The translations under genes and the position numbers were made by a program. 64,000 bases of DNA, taken from Deltaproteobacteria bacterium (lineage in GTDB: Bacteria; Myxococcota_A; Polyangia; Polyangiales; Ga0077539). Where the stretch lies: NCBI GenBank assembly GCA_016218725.1, contig JACRDB010000066.1, forward strand, positions 62,001-126,000, given 5' to 3'. Shown here in pieces: positions 34,064 to 43,337 of this stretch (position 1 is its first letter; the number at the start of each line of letters is the position of its first letter). Under the pieces are notes generated by a model. That model ran no database searches and was not told the origin of the DNA. It saw only the letters and a program-made list of their open reading frames with translations.

Positions 34064-35214
34064 AGGTACGTCCAGAGGGACCCCGGGCGCCGGGCCTTGA
34101 ACTCCGCGAAGCGCCGGGTCGGTTCGTACAGCACGGCCACCGCAAAGGCCCAGGCGACGTAGGCGCCCCACAGGGGATAGCCCGGAGAGCCCAGGTGCCC
34201 CCTGGGCGGCGGGCCGATCCCGTCCATGCCGTAGCGCAGGAGCGCCAGGGGGCCCGCGGTCCAACGCAGGAGGATCAGGTGCAGGATGTAATAGAACAGC
34301 GGCGCCCTCCCGAGCACCACCAGCGGTCGCCTCCAGGCTCCTCCCTCCCAGCGCTCCAGGGCCGCGAGCCCCAGGAGCGCCGGGCCCAGGGTCATGCACA
34401 GGTACAGGAGCGAGGGCGGGTACTTGGTGCAGTTCACGAAGGAGAAGACTGTGAAGAGCGCCGTGGGCTGCGCGCTCCACGGGGAGGGGTCGCCGTAGAG
34501 GTTCGTCGCCCTCAGGAGCACGAAGAGCGCAACCAGGGCGGCCCCCAGGCGCGCGAGGCGCGAGGGGCGCCCGGCGGGCTCTCGCCACAGGGGCTCGAAG
34601 GCGAAGCCCAGGGCCATCACGCCGATCCAGGGCACCAAAGGGTAGGCCACATAGAACCGGTGGCCGGCAACGGGCTCCAGGAGCTCCGGGCGATGGAGAA
34701 TCGCCCAGAGCCAGCGCCAGGAGCCAAGGACCCTCACGCCATCGGTGAGGTTGTGGAGCAGCACCAGGGCCCCTCCGACGGAGGCCAGCGCCCACCGGGG
34801 CAGGCGTGAGAGCGCCGCCAGGGCCACCATGCTCCACCCGAGGGCCCAGATCACCTGGAGGAGCGTAAAGCGCCAACGGGGCTCCGGGGTCCACCCGAGG
34901 CGCAGCACCGTGAGCTCCAGGAGGACCAGCCAGAGCCCTCGGGTGACCAGGAAGCGCGACACCTCCGGGGCGCTGCGGGCGCGGCCATAGAGGGCCGCCG
35001 AGAGCCCCGCCAGGAACACGAAGACCGGCGCGCAGAGGTGCGTCACCCAGCGGGTAACGAAGAGCGCAGGCGTCGTATGTCCGAGGTCCGTCGGGTCGTG
35101 ACGGAAGCCGTCGGCGAAGAAGTCCCGGGCATGGTCCAGGGTCATCAGGACCATCACCAGGCCCCTCAGGGCGTCGAGCGCCTCGCTCCGGGGCGCCCTC
35201 GGGGACGGCGTCAT
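34060..35214 (-). CDS. DUF1624/HGSNAT-like polytopic membrane protein
   Basis: The 384-residue protein has ten or more hydrophobic helices. Its start EALDALRGLVMVLMTLDHARDFF and THLCAPVFVFLAGLSAAL are the signature of the DUF1624 family related to heparan-alpha-glucosaminide N-acetyltransferase; the His in LDHARD is the likely catalytic one. The family acetylates sugars across the membrane or is uncharacterised in bacteria. It sits six bases behind the histidine kinase gene and so may be part of its operon. Its acceptor could be a cell-wall or lipid sugar. Confidence 0.75.
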   Translation of the reverse strand: MTPSPRAPRSEALDALRGLVMVLMTLDHARDFFADGFRHDPTDLGHTTPALFVTRWVTHLCAPVFVFLAGLSAALYGRARSAPEVSRFLVTRGLWLVLLELTVLRLGWTPEPRWRFTLLQVIWALGWSMVALAALSRLPRWALASVGGALVLLHNLTDGVRVLGSWRWLWAILHRPELLEPVAGHRFYVAYPLVPWIGVMALGFAFEPLWREPAGRPSRLARLGAALVALFVLLRATNLYGDPSPWSAQPTALFTVFSFVNCTKYPPSLLYLCMTLGPALLGLAALERWEGGAWRRPLVVLGRAPLFYYILHLILLRWTAGPLALLRYGMDGIGPPPRGHLGSPGYPLWGAYVAWAFAVAVLYEPTRRFAEFKARRPGSLWTYL

Positions 35215-35220
35215 CGCGCG

Positions 35221-37302
35221 CTACTCCGCCGCGTGGGCGGGCTCCAGGGCGCCCTCCGCGGGGGGCTCCGGCGGGAGCTGGGCGGAGAACACCGTGGCCT
35301 CGCCGGGGCGGCTCAACACCCGGAGCTCCCCGCCGTGGGCCCTCACGATCTTCTGCGCGATCGCCAGCCCGAGGCCCGTGCCGTCCGGACGCGTGGTGAA
35401 GAAGGGCTCGAAGATCCGCCCGAGGTTCTCCGGCGCGATGCCCCGGCCGTGGTCCTCGACCTCGAAGGTGACCGACCCGCCGTCGTGGCGGCTCTTGAGC
35501 AGGATCTCCGCGCCGCGCTCGGACGCCGCCGCGGCGTTGTCCACGAGGTTCACCAGCACCTGGCGCAAGCGCCGCTCGTCGATGCGCGCGTGGCCCACGC
35601 CCTCGTGGCGTACCGTCAGGGTCATGCCCCGCTCGGACAGCACCGGCTCCAGCGCCCGGCGCACGTCCTCCAGGAGCTCCCTCGGGTCCGAGTCCTCCAC
35701 CTGCAGGTGCAGGGGCTTGGCGAACTCCAGGAGCTCCCCCACGGAGCGGTTGAGCCGCTCGATCTCCTCGACGGCGATGTCCAGGTACTCCCGGTCGCCG
35801 TCGGGCACATACCCCCGGCTCCGCACGATCTGCACGTTCATCTGGATGGACGTGAGCGGCGTGCGGAGGTCATGGGCCACCGCGGCCGCGAAGGACCCGA
35901 GGGCCGCCAGGCGCCGGTGCTCCTCCAGGGCGCTGCGGAGGTAGGCCTTGTAGTCCGCCAGGGCCCGGTCCGCGCGGGCGACCTCGGCGAAGAGGGCCCA
36001 GTTCTCGAACTTGATCGCCAGGTGCTCGGCGATGGTGGCGCTCTCCAGCGCAGCGCGGCGGGAGATCCTGCAGCCCCGCACCACGAAGAGCCCGAAGGTC
36101 ACCCCGTTGCGCGCCACGGGCACCACCAGCGAAGCGTCCAGCGCGCGCATCGCGGTCACCAGCGCCTCGGGGAGCTCCAGGTGCTGCTCCCTCGCGAAGA
36201 ACCTCCTCGGGTGCGCCTCCAGGAGCGCCACCAGCGCGGGGTCGGCGTCCGCGCGCTCCCCCGGAGGAAGGCTCCCGGACCGAAGGAAGGTCACCTCCCC
36301 GCGGGTGGCCGAGGCCACCGCGGTGGTCATCGCCGCCAGGGCGCCGTCCGGGTCCACCACCTTCTCCGTGGCCGCAAGGGCGCGGGCCGCGTCGCCCCCC
36401 ATCCCGGAGCCCGTCAGCGAACAGGCCATGCGGTTCATATGTCGGTCCAACACCGACAGCGCCAAACGTATCGCGAAAGGTGGGCCGCTTGCCACGAAGA
36501 CCGTGGCGAAGACGGTCCCGAGGGTGGCGGTGAGGTACCCATGGAGGGGCGGGGCGAGGTAGACCGCGTAGCCCGCGAAGCAGCCCGAGGCGACCACGGC
36601 GAGGAGCACCTCGGCGACGAGCACCCGGGACTCGAAGAGGTGGTAGCGCAGGATGGCGACGCCGATGCCCCCGAGGGTGAGGGTGGTCATCACCAGCGAG
36701 TGCGTGAGGTAGAGCTGCGTGGGCAGCGGGCCTCCCGCGCGGGCGTGGAGCACGGAGAAGAGCACGATGGACGCGGCCCAGGGGTACACCAGGCTCGCCT
36801 GGACGATGCGCACCGGGGCGGGAGGTCTGGTGTCTCCTGGCGCGGTGGCCGCGTGCCAGTTTCGCCGCACGAAGAGCACCGCGAGGGCGAAGTACGGCGC
36901 GACCATCACCAGCATGAGCATGGTGGCGGGCCCCTGGGCGCGGGTGATCCATGGCAGGGCCAGGGTGAGCGCGACGGTGAGGGACCCGAGGCCCGCCAGG
37001 AGGGCCCTGGGCGGGCGGCGGTTGAGCGGAAAGGCGTAGGCGAAGAGCACCAGGGCGTGGCAGGACCAGAGCGTCAGGCACATCCCCGCGCCGTGCAGGT
37101 AGCGCTCCGGGAGGACCACGCCCCGGGAGGAGCCGTTGGCCAGGAGGCCGAAGGCCAGCACCAGGAGGCGCAGCGCCCCGAGGTGCCCCATGGCCTCGAA
37201 GTAGCGCGAATCGGCGCGGCCCCCGGCGTCGCGCCGGACGCGCCAGGCGAGCCACTCCAGCACGCCCACGGCGAAGAGGCTCTTGGCCACCAGGAGCGTC
37301 AC
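35221..37302 (-). CDS. Membrane sensor histidine kinase
   Basis: The 693-residue protein starts at GTG 37302, overlapping the regulator's TGA (GTGA). About nine membrane helices occupy residues 1-290. A GAF-like domain follows (ALEALVTA...SLVVPVARNGVTFGLFVV), then the dimerisation helix AAAVAHDLRTPLTSIQ with the phospho-His, and an HATPase domain (N-box VNLVDNAAAAS, G1 DHGRGIAPENLG, G2 GTGLGLAIAQKIV). It senses an unknown signal at the membrane and phosphorylates the NtrC-type regulator encoded just upstream. The N-terminal helices could bind a lipid or small molecule. No HAMP is recognised. Confidence 0.9.
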   Translation of the reverse strand: MTLLVAKSLFAVGVLEWLAWRVRRDAGGRADSRYFEAMGHLGALRLLVLAFGLLANGSSRGVVLPERYLHGAGMCLTLWSCHALVLFAYAFPLNRRPPRALLAGLGSLTVALTLALPWITRAQGPATMLMLVMVAPYFALAVLFVRRNWHAATAPGDTRPPAPVRIVQASLVYPWAASIVLFSVLHARAGGPLPTQLYLTHSLVMTTLTLGGIGVAILRYHLFESRVLVAEVLLAVVASGCFAGYAVYLAPPLHGYLTATLGTVFATVFVASGPPFAIRLALSVLDRHMNRMACSLTGSGMGGDAARALAATEKVVDPDGALAAMTTAVASATRGEVTFLRSGSLPPGERADADPALVALLEAHPRRFFAREQHLELPEALVTAMRALDASLVVPVARNGVTFGLFVVRGCRISRRAALESATIAEHLAIKFENWALFAEVARADRALADYKAYLRSALEEHRRLAALGSFAAAVAHDLRTPLTSIQMNVQIVRSRGYVPDGDREYLDIAVEEIERLNRSVGELLEFAKPLHLQVEDSDPRELLEDVRRALEPVLSERGMTLTVRHEGVGHARIDERRLRQVLVNLVDNAAAASERGAEILLKSRHDGGSVTFEVEDHGRGIAPENLGRIFEPFFTTRPDGTGLGLAIAQKIVRAHGGELRVLSRPGEATVFSAQLPPEPPAEGALEPAHAAE

Positions 37303-38765
37303 CGCAGCTCCCCCACGGGCATCGGGGCGCCGAGGCTCGGGCGCTCCAGGCGGAAGTCCCGGATCTTGCGGTCCAGCGTGGGGCGGGTGATCCCCAGCAC
37401 CGCGCAGGTGCGGCGCTTGTTCCACCCGGTGGCGGCCAGCACCGCGGCGACGTGGCGCCGCTCGATCTCCCGCAGCGGCGGGTACTGCCGCGAGAGCTCC
37501 TGGGCGGACAGGGAGCCTGGGACCCCGGGCTCGACCACGTCGGTCTCTACGTCCTCGGTGGGGGCCTCGGGCTCGTCGTCTTCGGCGATGGGGAGCGCGG
37601 CGAGCTCCAGCACCTCGCCCTTGGTGAGCACCACGGCGCGCGTCAGGGCGTTCTCCAGCTCGCGCACGTTCCCCGGCCAGGAGTAGCTCACCAGGAGCTC
37701 CATGGCGTCCCGGGCGACGTAGCGAATGCGCTTGTGCAGGTCCCGGGTGATCTTGGCCAGGAGGTGGTCCACCAGGGCGGGGATGTCCTCCCGGCGCTCC
37801 CGGAGGGGCGGGAGGCGCAGCTCCACCACCCGGAGGCGGTAGTACAGGTCCTCGCGGAAGGTGCCGTCCTTCACCATCTGTGCGAGGTCCCGGTGCGTGG
37901 CCGTGACGATCCGCGCGCGCAGTTGTTGTGGCCGGGTGTCCCCGACGCGCTCGAAGGTGCGCTCCTGGACGACCCTCAGGAGCTTGGCCTGGAGGTCCAC
38001 CGGCAGCTCGCCGATTTCATCGAGGAAGAGGGTCCCGGCCCCCGCGAGGCCGAAGCGCCCGAGCTTGTCGGCCACGGCGCCGGTGAAGGCGCCCCGGACG
38101 TGCCCGAAGAGCTCGCTCTCCAGGAGGTCCCGCGGGAAGGCCGTGCAGTTCACGGCCACGAAGGGACCGTCGCGCCCGCTGGAGGCGTAGTGGATCGCGC
38201 GCGCCACGAGCTCCTTGCCGGTGCCGCTCTCCCCCGTCAGGAGCACCGTGGTGTTGGCCGTGGACACCCTCCCGATGGTCATGAAGACCTCGCGCATGGC
38301 GGGGGTGCGCCCCACGATGTCATCCACCTGGAAATCCCGCGCGAGGGTCTCCACCAGGCTGTCGAGCCGCCGGGCCAGCTCCCGGGACTCCAGGGCGCGC
38401 CGGACGGTCATCTTGAGCCGCTCGATGTCCAGGGGCTTGACCAGGTAGTCCCAGGCTCCCCGCTGGATGGCCGTCACCGTGGATTTCATGTCGTCCCGGG
38501 CGGTGATCACCACCACCGGGGGCCGGGGCTCGGTCCCCTGGAGCCGGTCCAGGACCTCGAGGCCATCGAGCCTTGGGAGCCCCAGGTCCAGGAGCACCAG
38601 GTCCTTGTCACCCGCCTGGATCGCCGCCAGACCCTGCTCGCCGTCCTCCGCGGTGGAGACCTCATAGCCGAGGTCCCGGAGGAATTTCTCCAGCGAGCGC
38701 CGGATCGACCGGTCGTCATCCACCACCAGGACGTGCATACGGGTCCGTCCGTCTTCATGCTCCAT
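37299..38765 (-). CDS. NtrC-family sigma-54-dependent response regulator
   Basis: From ATG 38765 the protein has 488 residues: receiver domain (HVLVVDDDRSIRR, phospho-acceptor in LVLLDLGLP, K in YLVKPLDIERL), AAA+ domain with Walker A GESGTGKE, the sigma-54 contact loop VRGAFTGA, Walker B GTLFLDEIGELP and R-fingers (FREDLYYRLRVVELRLPPLRERREDI), and a Fis-type HTH (LREIERRHVAAVLAATGWNKRRTCAVLG). It activates RNA polymerase-sigma-54 at enhancer-dependent promoters. It is cotranscribed with its kinase. Target promoters (GG-N10-GC) were not found with certainty in the window. ATG 38738 is an alternative start. Confidence 0.95.
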   Translation of the reverse strand: MEHEDGRTRMHVLVVDDDRSIRRSLEKFLRDLGYEVSTAEDGEQGLAAIQAGDKDLVLLDLGLPRLDGLEVLDRLQGTEPRPPVVVITARDDMKSTVTAIQRGAWDYLVKPLDIERLKMTVRRALESRELARRLDSLVETLARDFQVDDIVGRTPAMREVFMTIGRVSTANTTVLLTGESGTGKELVARAIHYASSGRDGPFVAVNCTAFPRDLLESELFGHVRGAFTGAVADKLGRFGLAGAGTLFLDEIGELPVDLQAKLLRVVQERTFERVGDTRPQQLRARIVTATHRDLAQMVKDGTFREDLYYRLRVVELRLPPLRERREDIPALVDHLLAKITRDLHKRIRYVARDAMELLVSYSWPGNVRELENALTRAVVLTKGEVLELAALPIAEDDEPEAPTEDVETDVVEPGVPGSLSAQELSRQYPPLREIERRHVAAVLAATGWNKRRTCAVLGITRPTLDRKIRDFRLERPSLGAPMPVGELR

Positions 38766-38938
38766 GCCAGCGGGGGCTCCTGCCCGCAGGATAGCCCGTC
38801 CCAGGCCGCAAAGCCCACCGCGGCGGCGAAACCCGGCCTTAGGGGGCCCGCGCTGGCTGCGCACTGGACGTTACCGTGGAGGGTACGTTTCGTGACCCTC
38901 CACAGGGCTCCCTCAGGGTGTGGTACCGTGCCCGGACG
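38766..38938. other. Divergent region upstream of the NtrC-type regulator
   Basis: This 173-base gap holds the promoters of the regulator operon and of the YbjN-like gene. No clear sigma-54 box, promoter hexamer or strong hairpin was identified by eye. The rightward frame is open here but the sequence is not recognisably coding. Confidence 0.3.
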
Positions 38939-39349
38939 GTGGCGAGCAACACGGAACCGGAAGTCAGCAAGATCGAGGGCTACCTCAAGGAGCTCGGCTG
39001 GCCGGCCATCGGCCTGGCCGAGGGCACCTGGCGCTCAAGCTTCCGCGGGAAGTCCGGGCTCTTCCCCTTGATCATCCAGATCGCCGACGGGTGGTGCAGG
39101 CTGATGGTGCTGCCCATCGTGCGCCTCCCGGCGGACTCGTCCAAGGCCGAGAAGCTCTACGCCAGGCTCCTGCGCCTCAACGCGGAGCTCCTCCTGGCGC
39201 GCTTCTCCCTGGACGAGGACGGCGACGTGATCCTCTCGGTGGAGTTCCCGGTCACCGACCTCGACCCGAGCGAGCTGCGGGACTCCCTGGACGTGCTCTC
39301 GTTCTACGCCGAGAAGCACCAGGGGGACCTGCGGCAGCTCGTGGTGTAG
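38939..39349 (+). CDS. YbjN-like small protein
   Basis: From GTG 38939 the protein has 136 residues. VSKIEGYLKELGWPAIGL, then SSFRGKSGLFPLIIQIADGWCRLMVLPIV and LYARLLRLNAELLLARFSLDEDGDVILSVEFP give the alpha-beta pattern of the YbjN/CesT-like fold (class I chaperone-like). YbjN family members are small regulatory or sorting proteins of unclear role. Other GTG starts at 38876 and 38918 are possible; none has a strong ribosome site, so the start is uncertain. The convergent neighbour stops three bases beyond its stop. It has no obvious link to its divergent regulator. Confidence 0.65.
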   Translation: MASNTEPEVSKIEGYLKELGWPAIGLAEGTWRSSFRGKSGLFPLIIQIADGWCRLMVLPIVRLPADSSKAEKLYARLLRLNAELLLARFSLDEDGDVILSVEFPVTDLDPSELRDSLDVLSFYAEKHQGDLRQLVV

Positions 39350-39352
39350 GGC

Positions 39353-40555
39353 CTACGGGAACACATACACCGCGGCCTCGCCGTGCCGCGCCACGAGGCC
39401 GTCGACGTAGCGCAGGAGGGTGTCCCGGCGGTCCAGCACCCCGCGGAGCTGCGCGTCGGACAGGAGCGGGCGGCCGCGGTCCGCCTCCGGGGCCATGACC
39501 TCCCGGAGCGACGCCAGGGTGAGGCCCCGGACCCTCTCCAGGAGCGAGCGCGAGAACTTCTCGCTCCGGCGGAGCCAGCGCAGGACCGCGGCGTAGCGAC
39601 CGGGCGCCAGAGGCACCTGGAAGCCCGCGTTGTTGTCCCGATACACCAGCCTGCCTTCGCGGTCGGCGAGCGCGTTCAGGCCGTTCCAGCGGTCCCAGTT
39701 GGCCAGGAGCATGTCGAACACCAGGAGCGTCGAGACCTCCTCGCAGCGTTGCATCCAGTTGGGGCTGATGGGCGTCCCGACCCGGAGCATCACGCTCCAG
39801 GCGGCCATGGCCTCCGGGGTGGTCACCTCCACCCGACGGAGCACGGGCACCCAGTAGATCATCGCCCCTCGGGCCATGCGCTCGCTGTCAAAGAACACCC
39901 CCGCGGCCGCGCCCCCGGGCAGCTCCGCCTCGGAGACCCGACGGAACACCACCGGTGGCACCCGCTCCAGCCCGAGGAGCACGCTCAAACGGTACGCCCC
40001 CACCTCCGCCCGGTAGTGCTCCGGGTGGAGCCTCTCGGAGGGCTTGTAGGCCCCCTCCACGGGAGGGCTCAGCCGGACATGAAAATTCACCGACGTGTTG
40101 CCCACGTTGCGCCCCTGGCGCACGGGGGCCGTGCGGAGCACCCGCAGGAGGTCCTCTTCCAGGAAGCCCAGGTAACGCCGCTCGGAGCCCGCCGGCGCGC
40201 TGGTGGGCGTCGGCGGTGGGCCGAACTCCACCACCGTCGGAAGCGATGGAGCCGGGACCGGGGCGGGTGTAGGTGCAAGTGGGGCGGCCGCCAGGAAGCT
40301 CATCCCGGTCTCCGAGGTCTCCGTGGGAAACTCCGGGCCGTCGAAGGGCGTAGGACCCTGGGTGGGCTCGGAGATCCCCAGGGGGTAGGGGTTGTCCGGC
40401 AGCTCCGGCACCACGGGGACACCCGCATAGGGGTTATTCGGCAGGCGGAACACCGGCGCCCGGCGGCGGCGTTGCTGCGCCGCCGAGGGGTCCGCGAACA
40501 GCACCCCGAGGGTCGCCCACGCCAGGGCCATCTTGAGCGCCGGACGCAGCACCAC
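39353..40555 (-). CDS. Exported protein with protein-kinase-like catalytic layout (FAM20C/PI3K-like)
   Basis: From GTG 40555 the protein has 400 residues: signal peptide (MALAWATLGVLFADPSAAQ), about 90 residues of Pro-rich linker, then a domain of about 280 residues. A Lys in GAYKPSERLHPEH (171) and a Glu in RAEVGAYRLSVLLGL (184) match the ATP-lysine and alpha-C pair. LLVFDMLLANWDRWNGLNAL offers catalytic Asp (288) and Asn (291). YRDNNAGF (306-312) offers the metal-binding Asp (307). This order resembles PI3K/FAM20C-type or HipA-like kinases rather than Hanks kinases. If active it would work outside the cytoplasm, where ATP is scarce, so phosphotransferase activity is inference. Start position is uncertain (40531 possible). 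Confidence 0.55.
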   Translation of the reverse strand: MVLRPALKMALAWATLGVLFADPSAAQQRRRRAPVFRLPNNPYAGVPVVPELPDNPYPLGISEPTQGPTPFDGPEFPTETSETGMSFLAAAPLAPTPAPVPAPSLPTVVEFGPPPTPTSAPAGSERRYLGFLEEDLLRVLRTAPVRQGRNVGNTSVNFHVRLSPPVEGAYKPSERLHPEHYRAEVGAYRLSVLLGLERVPPVVFRRVSEAELPGGAAAGVFFDSERMARGAMIYWVPVLRRVEVTTPEAMAAWSVMLRVGTPISPNWMQRCEEVSTLLVFDMLLANWDRWNGLNALADREGRLVYRDNNAGFQVPLAPGRYAAVLRWLRRSEKFSRSLLERVRGLTLASLREVMAPEADRGRPLLSDAQLRGVLDRRDTLLRYVDGLVARHGEAAVYVFP

Positions 40556-40647
40556 CCTGGCAGTATAGCAACACGCGCGGGCGCTCGCCCGACGCCGCAA
40601 GAAGCGGGTGGGCCACCCCTGGGAGCGGACTCTACCCTCGGAGCACC
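40556..40647. other. Divergent gap between the exported kinase-like gene and the Ada-like gene
   Basis: This 92-base region should contain promoters in both directions. TATACTG-like sequence lies on the minus strand just upstream of GTG 40555, and CTCTACCCTCGGAG precedes ATG 40648. Neither gives a confident promoter. Confidence 0.25.
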
Positions 40648-41589
40648 ATGGAACCCACGAAACCGCCCTCCCCGATCACCCTGCTCACCCTCGGCGCGGA
40701 CGAAGCCGTCGCGAGGGACTACCAGCGCGTCGCCCGCGCCATCTCCGGGCTGGAGGAGGGCTTCCGTGAGAGGCCTTCGCTGGAGGCCGTGGCGCGCGCC
40801 GCGGAGCTGAGCCCGTACCACTTCCAGAGGCTCTTCGCGCGCTACGCGGGGGTGAGCCCCAAGCGCTTCCTCCAGGGGCTCCACCTGGCCCACGCAAAGG
40901 CGGCCTTCCTCCAGGGCGAGGACGTGCTCTCGGCCTCCCTCGACGCGGGGCTCTCGGGCCCCGGGAGGCTCCATGAGCTCTTTGTCACCGTCGAGGCCCT
41001 GACGCCCGGAGAGTGGCGCGCCCAGGCCCGGGGGGTGGCCTTCCGGGCGGGCCTGGCGCCCTCGCCCTTCGGGGTCGCCGCGGCGCTCCTGAGCCCGCGG
41101 GGCCTGGCGGGCCTTGGCTTCGCAGCGCCCGAGGACTCCTCCGGCGAGGCCGCGCTGGGGGCGCTCGTTTCGCGCTTCCCCGAGGCCCGCTGGACCCGCG
41201 ATGACGCCGCGGTGAGGGCCCTCACCGCCCGGCTCTTCGAAGGCGCCCCGGGCCCCGAGGGGCTCTCGCTCCAGGTCCGCGGCACAGGCTTTCAGCTGCA
41301 GGTCTGGAGGGCCCTGCTGGAGCTCGCCCCGGGGGAGACCACCACCTACGGAGCCCTGGCCTCGGGCCTCGGGATGCCCTCCGCCGGGAGGGCCGTGGGC
41401 CAGGCCGTGGGGCACAACCCCATCGCGTGGCTGATCCCCTGCCATCGGGTCCTGCGCGGAAGCGGGGCCCTCGGGGGCTACGCCTGGGGCACCCCCCGCA
41501 AGCGCGCCATGCTCGCCCTGGAGGCCCTTCAGCCGCCGCTGGCAGGCGCCCGCAGGGCGTCCCCGTCGGTGCTCACCCGGAGCTCATAG
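40648..41589 (+). CDS. AraC-HTH fused to O6-methylguanine-DNA methyltransferase (Ada-like)
   Basis: The 313-residue protein has an AraC-type DNA-binding domain at about 30-120 (LSPYHFQRLFARYAGVSPKRFLQG) and a suicide alkyltransferase domain ending ALASGLGMPSAGRAVGQAVGHNPIAWLIPCHRVLRGSG. IPCHRV carries the acceptor Cys and the NPIAWLIP loop is standard. It repairs O6-alkylguanine and may activate transcription. The N-terminal Ada zinc domain (phosphotriester Cys) is missing, so it is the shorter Ada variant. It converges with a transglutaminase gene with a 61-base overlap, which is the largest in the window. Confidence 0.9.
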   Translation: MEPTKPPSPITLLTLGADEAVARDYQRVARAISGLEEGFRERPSLEAVARAAELSPYHFQRLFARYAGVSPKRFLQGLHLAHAKAAFLQGEDVLSASLDAGLSGPGRLHELFVTVEALTPGEWRAQARGVAFRAGLAPSPFGVAAALLSPRGLAGLGFAAPEDSSGEAALGALVSRFPEARWTRDDAAVRALTARLFEGAPGPEGLSLQVRGTGFQLQVWRALLELAPGETTTYGALASGLGMPSAGRAVGQAVGHNPIAWLIPCHRVLRGSGALGGYAWGTPRKRAMLALEALQPPLAGARRASPSVLTRSS

Positions 41590-43256
41590 TCCCCAGGTCC
41601 CAGGGCCACCGGCAGGAGCACCCGGGCCTCGAAGCGGCCATCCGCCCGCGTCGCCGTGGTCCCAAGGGCCACCGGGGGCGCTCCGCTCCGCACCAGGCTC
41701 AGCCGTACGGAGAGGTCCGCGACCGGTCGGTCCTGTTCGTCCCGAGCCTCGCCCACACATCGCAGGAGCGAGCCCCGCACAAAGGGCCCCCCGGTTCCCC
41801 CCCCTCCCTCGGCGCGTACCTCCTCGATCCGGAGCGTAGGCTGCGCCCTCGGGAGGTCCTCCACGGCGTCGCCCCGCACTGGCTGTAAAGCACCACCGCC
41901 GCGACCACCGGGCACGTTCGCGGTCGTAGGTGACTGTGGGTCGCCATGGGTTGCTGTGGGACCATTCCCTACACCGGGGCCTGGAGCACCGGAGGTTCCG
42001 GGTTGGGGCTGGCCCGTGGGTTCCGGGGGCAGGGCCACGGAGCCTGACGGTTGTCCGTGACGGACGGGGACGCGGCGAGCCGGGTCGCGTCCCGGGGAGC
42101 TCTGGGTGGAGTAACCATTCTCATAGCCCGCGGGACGGGGAAAGGGATCGGGGTTCGAGGGCACGAAGGGAGGCTCTGTTCCGACCCTCTCGGCCTGCAG
42201 CTCCACGTCCCAGCCTCCGAGGTCGATGCGGGTCCAGCCCTGGCCGGGGAGGGCCACCTCGGCCCAGGCGTGGGCCTCATTGTTGACGAAGCGCGCGGGG
42301 ACCCCCAGGGCGTGGAGCGTCAGCACGAAGGCATAGGCGCGGTGGCGGCACGCCCCTACGTGGCCCAGGGCGAGGTCCAGGTAGAGGCTCTGCCCTGGAG
42401 GGTCCGTCAGCGTGTCATCGCGAAAGTCCCTGAACCAGGCGGTGAGGGTGTTCAGCGTCGTGTCGAGGCCCTGACCCCGGGCCAGGCCCATTGCGTGGAG
42501 CACGGGCTCCGAGGCCCGCTGGAGGAAGGGCGGCACGAGCGGGAGGGCCATGGCATCGTACACGGCCCCGGTGCGGGCGGCGGGGATGGACGGCGCGACG
42601 AAGGCCCGCTCGGGGACCTCCAGGACATAGGTCAAGCGCACCGTGGCGGCCTCGCTACCACGGACGAAGAGGTTCCCCGCGGAGTCTCGGTAGAACCCAA
42701 TGGGCGCCTCCGGCGAGGCGGTCCATGTGACCAGGTGCTCCTCGGGGCCTACCGACGGGATGGGCGTGGGTCCGTCGGGCCGGACCGCCACCTGCACATC
42801 GCCGGTGAAGCGCGCGAGGGGCTCGCGGGCGTAGGGTGAGGCGCCGCCGACGGCCACGGGGCGCAGGGAGGGGTCCCGCACCGTGAGGCGCCCGAGCTCG
42901 TCCACGGCGTCATAGGCCTGGAGGCGCTTGAAGGGCGCAACGCTCGGGGTGAACACCTCCCGGTAGTCGAGCCTCGCGCCGGTGGGCGAGCGGGTGTTGC
43001 GGTCGAGCTCGCGGACCGTGGCGCCGTAGGCCTCCCGGGGCTGCTGGACCGACGCAGGGGGCTCCTGGCTCGGGCGCCAGCCGGTGTCCTCGGCGATCCT
43101 CCGGGCGCTGGTGGGCTCCGGCGGAGGCCCGAGGGGCGGGAGCGCCGTCGGGTCCAGGTCCCCGGGGATATTGCGGTGCAGCACCCTGGGGTGTTGGGCG
43201 GCGCCGGGCAGCGCGGCGAGCGCCAGCGCGGCGGTCCATGCCCAGGGTCCTCGCAT
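41529..43256 (-). CDS. Exported transglutaminase-like protein
   Basis: From ATG 43256 the 575-residue protein has a signal peptide (TAALALAALPGAAQ), an N-terminal region of about 260 residues with beta-like strands, and a transglutaminase core with Cys in GACRHRAYAFVL, His in NNEAHAWAEVALP and Asp in TRIDLGGWD, matching the Cys-His-Asp triad. A long Pro/Gly-rich tail of about 130 residues follows, then an Ig-like C-terminal domain (VRLSLVRSGAPPVALG...ELRVSTDGDALRA). Such enzymes crosslink or hydrolyse peptides, often in the periplasm. The 3' end overlaps the Ada-like gene by 61 bases on the opposite strand. Confidence 0.7.
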   Translation of the reverse strand: MRGPWAWTAALALAALPGAAQHPRVLHRNIPGDLDPTALPPLGPPPEPTSARRIAEDTGWRPSQEPPASVQQPREAYGATVRELDRNTRSPTGARLDYREVFTPSVAPFKRLQAYDAVDELGRLTVRDPSLRPVAVGGASPYAREPLARFTGDVQVAVRPDGPTPIPSVGPEEHLVTWTASPEAPIGFYRDSAGNLFVRGSEAATVRLTYVLEVPERAFVAPSIPAARTGAVYDAMALPLVPPFLQRASEPVLHAMGLARGQGLDTTLNTLTAWFRDFRDDTLTDPPGQSLYLDLALGHVGACRHRAYAFVLTLHALGVPARFVNNEAHAWAEVALPGQGWTRIDLGGWDVELQAERVGTEPPFVPSNPDPFPRPAGYENGYSTQSSPGRDPARRVPVRHGQPSGSVALPPEPTGQPQPGTSGAPGPGVGNGPTATHGDPQSPTTANVPGGRGGGALQPVRGDAVEDLPRAQPTLRIEEVRAEGGGGTGGPFVRGSLLRCVGEARDEQDRPVADLSVRLSLVRSGAPPVALGTTATRADGRFEARVLLPVALGPGDYELRVSTDGDALRAPASGG

Positions 43257-43337
43257 CCCCTGGAGCCTGCACCGGGCGAAGAACCGGCGCAAGCGCCGAT
43301 GGCCGTGGGGAAGCCGCGTGTTATGGTTCTCCGACGA
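43257..43337. other. Divergent gap between transglutaminase and rseP-like gene
   Basis: This 81-base region should hold promoters of both genes. No clear hexamers or hairpins were noted. Confidence 0.25.
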
